In this document: piece by piece, positions 60,182 through 64,000 of the stretch
Position numbering within the stretch: position 1 is the stretch's first letter
Layout of the letters: every line of letters begins with the position of its first letter
DNA from: an uncultured Dehalococcoidia bacterium
GTDB lineage: Bacteria; Chloroflexota; Dehalococcoidia; Lucifugimonadales; UBA3495
Length of the DNA stretch: 64,000 nucleotides
Direction of reading: 5' to 3'
Assembly: GCA_958296445.1 (NCBI GenBank)
Contig: OY282565.1
Coordinates: forward strand, 2,125,570-2,189,569
Position numbers and translations under genes: made by a program
Notes under the pieces: model-generated
What the model was told of the DNA's origin: nothing
What the model saw: only the letters and a program-made list of their open reading frames with translations
The model's database searches: none

Positions 60182-61405
60182 CTACGCATTGGTAACAATC
60201 GGCATCTGCCGGATAGACCGGAACGTGATGCTGGATTCGTAGTCCATTTCCTCCTGCCCCAGCTCCATATCCGGGTAGCGCTCCGCCAGTTCCCGGAACA
60301 CTTCCTGCCCCTCCACCCGCGCGATAGTAGCCCCCAAACAGTGGTGAATCCCCGCCCCAAAGGCCACGTGCGGATTCGGCCAGCGGGTAATGTCCATTTC
60401 GTCCGGCCGCTCAAACTTGTTGGGATCCCGGTTCGCCGACGGAATAAACCACCGAATCCGGTCTTTCTCCCGGATCAGCTTGCCCCGCATCTCAATATCC
60501 TGCGACGCCAGCCGCTGGATCGACTTCACCGGCGGGTCATACCGCAGCGCCTCCTCCGTCGCCCGCACCATCATACCCTGCGGATCCGCCCGCAGAAGAT
60601 CCCACTGGTCCCGGTTCCGCATAAACGACAGCGTCCCGTTGCAAATCAGGTTAATCGTGGTCTCGTGCCCCGCCAGCAACAACAGCGACGTGTTCACCAG
60701 CACCTGCTCCCGCGTAAACACCCCCGCCTTCTCCCCGCCGGCCAGCACCGAAATGAAATCGTCCCCCGGATTCACCAAGCGCTCGTCAACCATCGGATTG
60801 ACGTACTCCAGCATCCCCTCCATCCCCTCCACCAGCTTCGGCAGACGGTCAGCCTCCCCCCGAGCGATGTTCAGCAGCTTCTCCGACAGCATACGGATAT
60901 GCGGACGCTCATGCTTCGGCACCCCCATCATCTCCGCGATGACCAGCACCGGCAACGGCGTCGCCAAATCCCGCATTATATCGAAATCGCCCTTCTCCTC
61001 GGCGGCGTCCAGCAGCTCGTTAATCGCCGACCGCACCAGCGGACGCCATTCCTCCATCGACTTCGGCGTAAAGTAGGCGTGAACCACCTTCCGCATTTCC
61101 AAATGATCCGGCCGGTCGTACTGGATGAACTGCTTGCCCTGGTAATTGCGGACGAAATCGTACAGCTCGCTGTCCGACTCATTGATCGCCGGATACGGCC
61201 CCCGCGGGTCATTGAGCCACACCGCGCTGGAAAACAGCTCATGGTTGCGGGTCAGCCACACCAAGTCATCGTGCCTGGTAATCACCCACAGCTCATAAAG
61301 CTCGTTCCAGTGAACCGGATCCTCGTCCCGCAGCCGCCCGTAATAGGTATACGGGTCATACATGATTTCCGGCGCGAACATATTCTCGTTGAAGGTCGTA
61401 ACCAT
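60182..61405 (-). CDS. Cytochrome P450
   Basis: A 407-residue soluble P450. Features: I-helix LLLAGHETTINLI, K-helix ExxR in ATEEALRYDP, and the heme-ligand loop AFGAGIHHCLGATIARVEG (Cys thiolate). The size and sequence fit bacterial class I enzymes that need ferredoxin and ferredoxin reductase. It is convergent with the nitroreductase gene. The substrate is unknown. Confidence 0.93.
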   Translation of the reverse strand: MVTTFNENMFAPEIMYDPYTYYGRLRDEDPVHWNELYELWVITRHDDLVWLTRNHELFSSAVWLNDPRGPYPAINESDSELYDFVRNYQGKQFIQYDRPDHLEMRKVVHAYFTPKSMEEWRPLVRSAINELLDAAEEKGDFDIMRDLATPLPVLVIAEMMGVPKHERPHIRMLSEKLLNIARGEADRLPKLVEGMEGMLEYVNPMVDERLVNPGDDFISVLAGGEKAGVFTREQVLVNTSLLLLAGHETTINLICNGTLSFMRNRDQWDLLRADPQGMMVRATEEALRYDPPVKSIQRLASQDIEMRGKLIREKDRIRWFIPSANRDPNKFERPDEMDITRWPNPHVAFGAGIHHCLGATIARVEGQEVFRELAERYPDMELGQEEMDYESSITFRSIRQMPIVTNA

Positions 61406-61574
61406 AACCTCACCAACGCTCCAAAAATTTCCAAAACTCTAATAGCAACCCCAACCCCCTGTCAACCCACCCAACCCCCCATCCCAGCCCATCCTCACCA
61501 TTCCCCAAAAATCGCCAACCCCCTTATCCCCATCCCCCGCCCGGCCACCCCAACCAACCCGAATAACCCCGTAG

Positions 61575-61701
61575 GGGCGCACAGCCGTGCGCCCGTCACC
61601 TCACCCCCCCAGACCCTCCCCTTAACTCAGATCTCCCAAAAAGGAAATTGCGAAATCCCTCCCATTCCCCCCACCCCGTAGGGGCGCACAGCCGTGCGCC
61701 C
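61575..61701. repeat. Two 20-bp palindromes (GGGCGCAC-AGCC-GTGCGCCC) in the P450-TPR gap
   Basis: Identical copies at 61575-61594 and 61682-61701, each followed by GTCACCTCACCCCCCCAGAC or a near match. A 107-bp block (palindrome plus the AAAGGAAATTGCGAAAT motif) seems partly duplicated. The 338-bp gap 61406-61743 holds no gene. Confidence 0.7.
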
Positions 61702-61743
61702 GTCACCCCACCCCCCCAGACCCTACCCCTCCGCCCAACAACC

Positions 61744-62133
61744 CTACACCAACCCCCTACCCATCTCATAATCCTCCTGCGCCCGCTCCCGGTTCCCAAC
61801 AGCGGCGTGAGACACACTCCGCAACTGATAACCCAGCCCATAACCCGAATTCAAAGCAAGGCACTGGTCAAAATCGCCAATAGCGATACGATGCTCACCC
61901 CGCCGCTGGTGCGCCCGCCCCCGCTCGCACCAAGCAATGTAGTCCCCCGGGTTAAGCTCAATAGCCCGGCTATAGTCGGCATCAGCCGACACATAATCCC
62001 CCAAACCATAATACGCCCGCCCGCGGTCATACCAAATCGCCCCATTCTCCGGCGCCAGCCTCACCCCCTCGCCAAAATCCGCCACCGCCCGGCCATAATC
62101 CCCCCGGTCATCAAGATAGTGCAACCCGCGCAA
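61744..62133 (-). pseudogene. In-frame continuation of the TPR gene beyond a TAG stop
   Basis: This 129-residue frame lies in the same phase as the large TPR gene and is separated from it only by the TAG at 62166-62164 and ten codons. It encodes three to four more divergent TPR-like units (YLDDRGDYGRAVADFGEGVR, YGLGDYVSADADYSRAIELN, GEHRIAIGDFDQCLALN) and a proper end (YEMGRGLV). The only start is TTG 62133, in the middle of a TPR helix. It is most simply the detached C-terminus of a ~740-residue protein. Confidence 0.6.
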
Positions 62134-62163
62134 ATGCCAAACATCCGAGTCGCCCGGTTTATC

Positions 62164-63978
62164 CTAGATGTCCTGGTTATACTCCGTAACCGCATCCCGC
62201 AAGTGGGTTGCCAGTTCCAGCCCTTCTTGGGCATCCGCATAGTCAGGGTCGAGTTCCAAGGCTTTGCCGAAATCGGCAATGGCCCGGTCATACTCCCCTG
62301 CGAGGGCGGAGGCAATGCCCCGGTTGTTGTAGGCAAGCGCATAGTCCGGGTTGAGTTCCAAAGCTCTGCCGTAATCGGCAATAGCCCGGTCATAATTCCC
62401 TTTGTTTCTGTAGGCAACGCCTCGGTTGTGGTAGGCATCCGCGTCGTCTGGGTCAAGTTCCAAGGCTTTGCCGTAATCGGCAATGGCACGGTCATACTCC
62501 CCTCTGTTCCCGTAGGCAACACCCCGGTTGTAGTAAGCAAGCGAATTGTCCGGGTCGAGTTCCAAGGCTTTGTCGAAATCGGCAAAAGCCCGGTCATACT
62601 CCCCTTTGTCGTCGTAAGCGTTGCCCCGGTTGATGTAGGCAGCCGAATTGTCCAGGTTGAGTTCCAAGGCTTTGCCGTAATCGGCAATGGCCTGGTCATA
62701 CTCCCCTTTGTTCCTGTAAGCATTGCCCCGGTTGTGGTAGGTATCCGCATCGTCCGGGTCGAGTTCCAGGGCTTTGCCGTAATCGGCAATGGCCCGGTCA
62801 TACTCCCCTTTGTTCCTGTAAGCATTGCCCCGGTTGTGGTAGGTATCCGCATCGTCCGGGTCGAGTTCCAGGGCTTTGCCGTAATCGGCAATGGCCCGGT
62901 CATACTCCCCTTTGTTCAAGTAGGCAACGCCCCGGTTGTGGTAGGTATCCGCATCGTCCGGGTTGAGTTCCAGGGCTTTGCCGAAATCGGCAATGGCCTG
63001 GTCATACTCCCCTTTGTCGTCGTAGGCGTTGCCCCGGTTGAAGTAGGCGGCCGCATTGTCCGGGTTGAGTTCCAGGGCTTTGCCGTAATCGGCAATGGCC
63101 AAGTCATAATCCCTTTTGTTTCTGTAGGCAATGCCCCGGTTGTAGTAGGCAACCGCATATTCCGGGTCGAGTTCCAGAGCCTTGCCGTAATCAGCAATGG
63201 CCTGGTCATAATCCCCTTTGTTCCCATAGGCAATGCCCCGGCTGCAGTAGGCAGCCGCATCCTCCGGGTCAAGTTCCAAGGCTTTGCCGTAATCGGCAAT
63301 AGCTAGGTCATAATTCCCTTTGTTTCTGTAGGCAATGCCCCGGTTGTAGTAGGCAGCCACATCCTCCGGGTCAAGTTCCAAGGCTTTGCCGTAATCGGCA
63401 ATAGCTAAGTCATAATTCCCTTTGTTTCTGTAGGCAATGCCCCGGTTGTAGTAGGCAGCCGCATCCTCCGGGTCAAGTTCCAGAGCTTTGCCGTAATCGG
63501 CAATGGCCAAGTCATACTCCCCTTTGTTCCCATAGGCAATGCCCCGGTTGTTGTAGGCAGCCGCATCGTCCGGGGCGAGTTCCAGGGCTTTACTGTAATC
63601 GGCAATAGCCCGGTCAAAGTCGCCTTCGTCAAAAGCAGCATCACCCTCCTTCACGAAATGTTCTGGCTGCCTGATGTCCCGGTCAATGGGCGTGGCTGCC
63701 TCCAAGCCGGAAGGGGCATCGGGTTCCAGGGGTGTTGGAAGGGACGCGAACCGGCCGCTTTCCGGCTGGGCGCCTTGCTGTGCCATGCGGAACCAATAAA
63801 ACTGCCGTTGCTCTGGCTTCCAGCTCTGAAACTCCTGTTCCCATTCAGCGTATTCGCTGGGCGACTGCTGACGCACCAGCGCACCAAGACCGGCAACCAG
63901 CGAGACAAGCTCATCCCGCATCTGCCCCACTTCTTGCGATTGCGTTTCGGCGGAAGCGGCGCTAAGCAACATACTCAT
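62164..63978 (-). CDS. TPR-repeat protein with 14 near-identical 34-residue repeats
   Basis: A 604-residue protein starting ATG 63978. Residues 1-105 are a non-repetitive N-terminal region with LVSLVAGLGALVRQQSPSEY and QSWKPEQRQFYWFRMAQQGA; no signal peptide. From about residue 106 there are 14 tetratricopeptide repeats of the consensus AAAYYNRGIAYRNKGxYDxA followed by IADYGKALELDPDD. They are so alike (102-bp units, about 62230-63663) that recent tandem duplication is evident. The last ~20 residues end TEYNQDI before TAG. It is a scaffold for protein-protein contacts; the partner is unknown. The gene extends close to the window edge and no upstream gene is visible. Confidence 0.88.
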   Translation of the reverse strand: MSMLLSAASAETQSQEVGQMRDELVSLVAGLGALVRQQSPSEYAEWEQEFQSWKPEQRQFYWFRMAQQGAQPESGRFASLPTPLEPDAPSGLEAATPIDRDIRQPEHFVKEGDAAFDEGDFDRAIADYSKALELAPDDAAAYNNRGIAYGNKGEYDLAIADYGKALELDPEDAAAYYNRGIAYRNKGNYDLAIADYGKALELDPEDVAAYYNRGIAYRNKGNYDLAIADYGKALELDPEDAAAYCSRGIAYGNKGDYDQAIADYGKALELDPEYAVAYYNRGIAYRNKRDYDLAIADYGKALELNPDNAAAYFNRGNAYDDKGEYDQAIADFGKALELNPDDADTYHNRGVAYLNKGEYDRAIADYGKALELDPDDADTYHNRGNAYRNKGEYDRAIADYGKALELDPDDADTYHNRGNAYRNKGEYDQAIADYGKALELNLDNSAAYINRGNAYDDKGEYDRAFADFDKALELDPDNSLAYYNRGVAYGNRGEYDRAIADYGKALELDPDDADAYHNRGVAYRNKGNYDRAIADYGRALELNPDYALAYNNRGIASALAGEYDRAIADFGKALELDPDYADAQEGLELATHLRDAVTEYNQDI

Positions 63979-64000
63979 ATTATTGAGATGATATAAAACC

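Noticed and set aside
62230..63663. CRISPR or DNA-level repeat array
   Set aside because: The 102-bp period is exactly 34 codons and encodes TPR units.
1..64000. Insertion sequences, prophage or integrated plasmid
   Set aside because: No transposase, integrase, capsid or replication-initiator frame was found; only non-autonomous repeats are visible.

Overview
The window looks like a stretch of a high-GC Chloroflexota chromosome, probably Dehalococcoidia/SAR202-like. The reasons are a pair of giant membrane proteins of the 'Chlor_Arch' DUF2298 and Agl23 (TIGR03663) types, a UGSC-family selenoprotein, a small zinc-ribbon gene after rplL, and many palindromic intergenic repeats. It is mainly ordinary chromosome: core information-processing genes alternate with accessory blocks, and no phage, transposase or CRISPR is visible. 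The + strand is C/A-rich and G/T-poor nearly throughout, including intergenic DNA. As a result + strand genes use CTA leucine codons heavily while - strand genes use CTG.

Layout. 1-1.8 kb (+): 3' part of rnc, then ftsY. 2.0-10.0 kb (+): DUF2298 membrane protein, Agl23-like glycosyltransferase, flippase-like membrane protein and an FAD oxidoreductase; this resembles a lipid-linked glycan cluster. 10.4-11.6 kb (+): a small Tat-signal protein and an MBL-fold hydrolase. 11.6-23.6 kb (-): nuoE-, nuoF- and nuoG-like genes, a ferredoxin-NADP reductase, mutS, an ArsC-like gene with an in-frame TGA at its catalytic Cys position, a HAD protein and mutL. 23.6-31.8 kb, accessory: minisatellite, UGSC selenoprotein (second in-frame TGA), lipoprotein serine protease, two low-GC membrane proteins, a UGSC-partner-like protein, a 6PGDH/HIBADH-type dehydrogenase, a carboxymuconolactone-decarboxylase protein with a long RG-rich repeat tail that overlaps the next gene, and an MBL hydrolase. 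31.9-38.4 kb: apt (-), then the classical tRNA-Thr, tRNA-Tyr, tRNA-Thr, tuf, rpmG, secE, nusG, rplK, rplA, rplJ, rplL block (+), with a consensus promoter, a leader terminator and an L10 leader RNA. 38.6-42.6 kb: S41-like protein without catalytic residues (-), EthD and DUF885 genes (+). 42.9-54.6 kb (-): glyA, a His-rich membrane protein, rpsF, ssb, rpsR, a SurA-like protein, hom, thrC, folE, an acetyltransferase, an MshA-like glycosyltransferase, DUF502 and PIG-L genes. 54.9-64 kb: thioredoxin reductase, CoA-binding protein, gene remnant, GatC/AtzG-like, Rieske, amidase and nitroreductase genes, cytochrome P450, and a long TPR gene interrupted by an in-frame TAG.

The most notable result is two independent selenocysteine candidates. 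In each, the TGA sits at an expected redox-Cys position and is followed at SECIS distance by a stem capped by a five-base loop of the form AGUNU. Two genes (folE and the lipoprotein protease) also seem to start at ATC, because coding homology or a signal peptide extends upstream of every ATG/GTG/TTG. All assignments are from reading the sequence; no database search or folding program was run.
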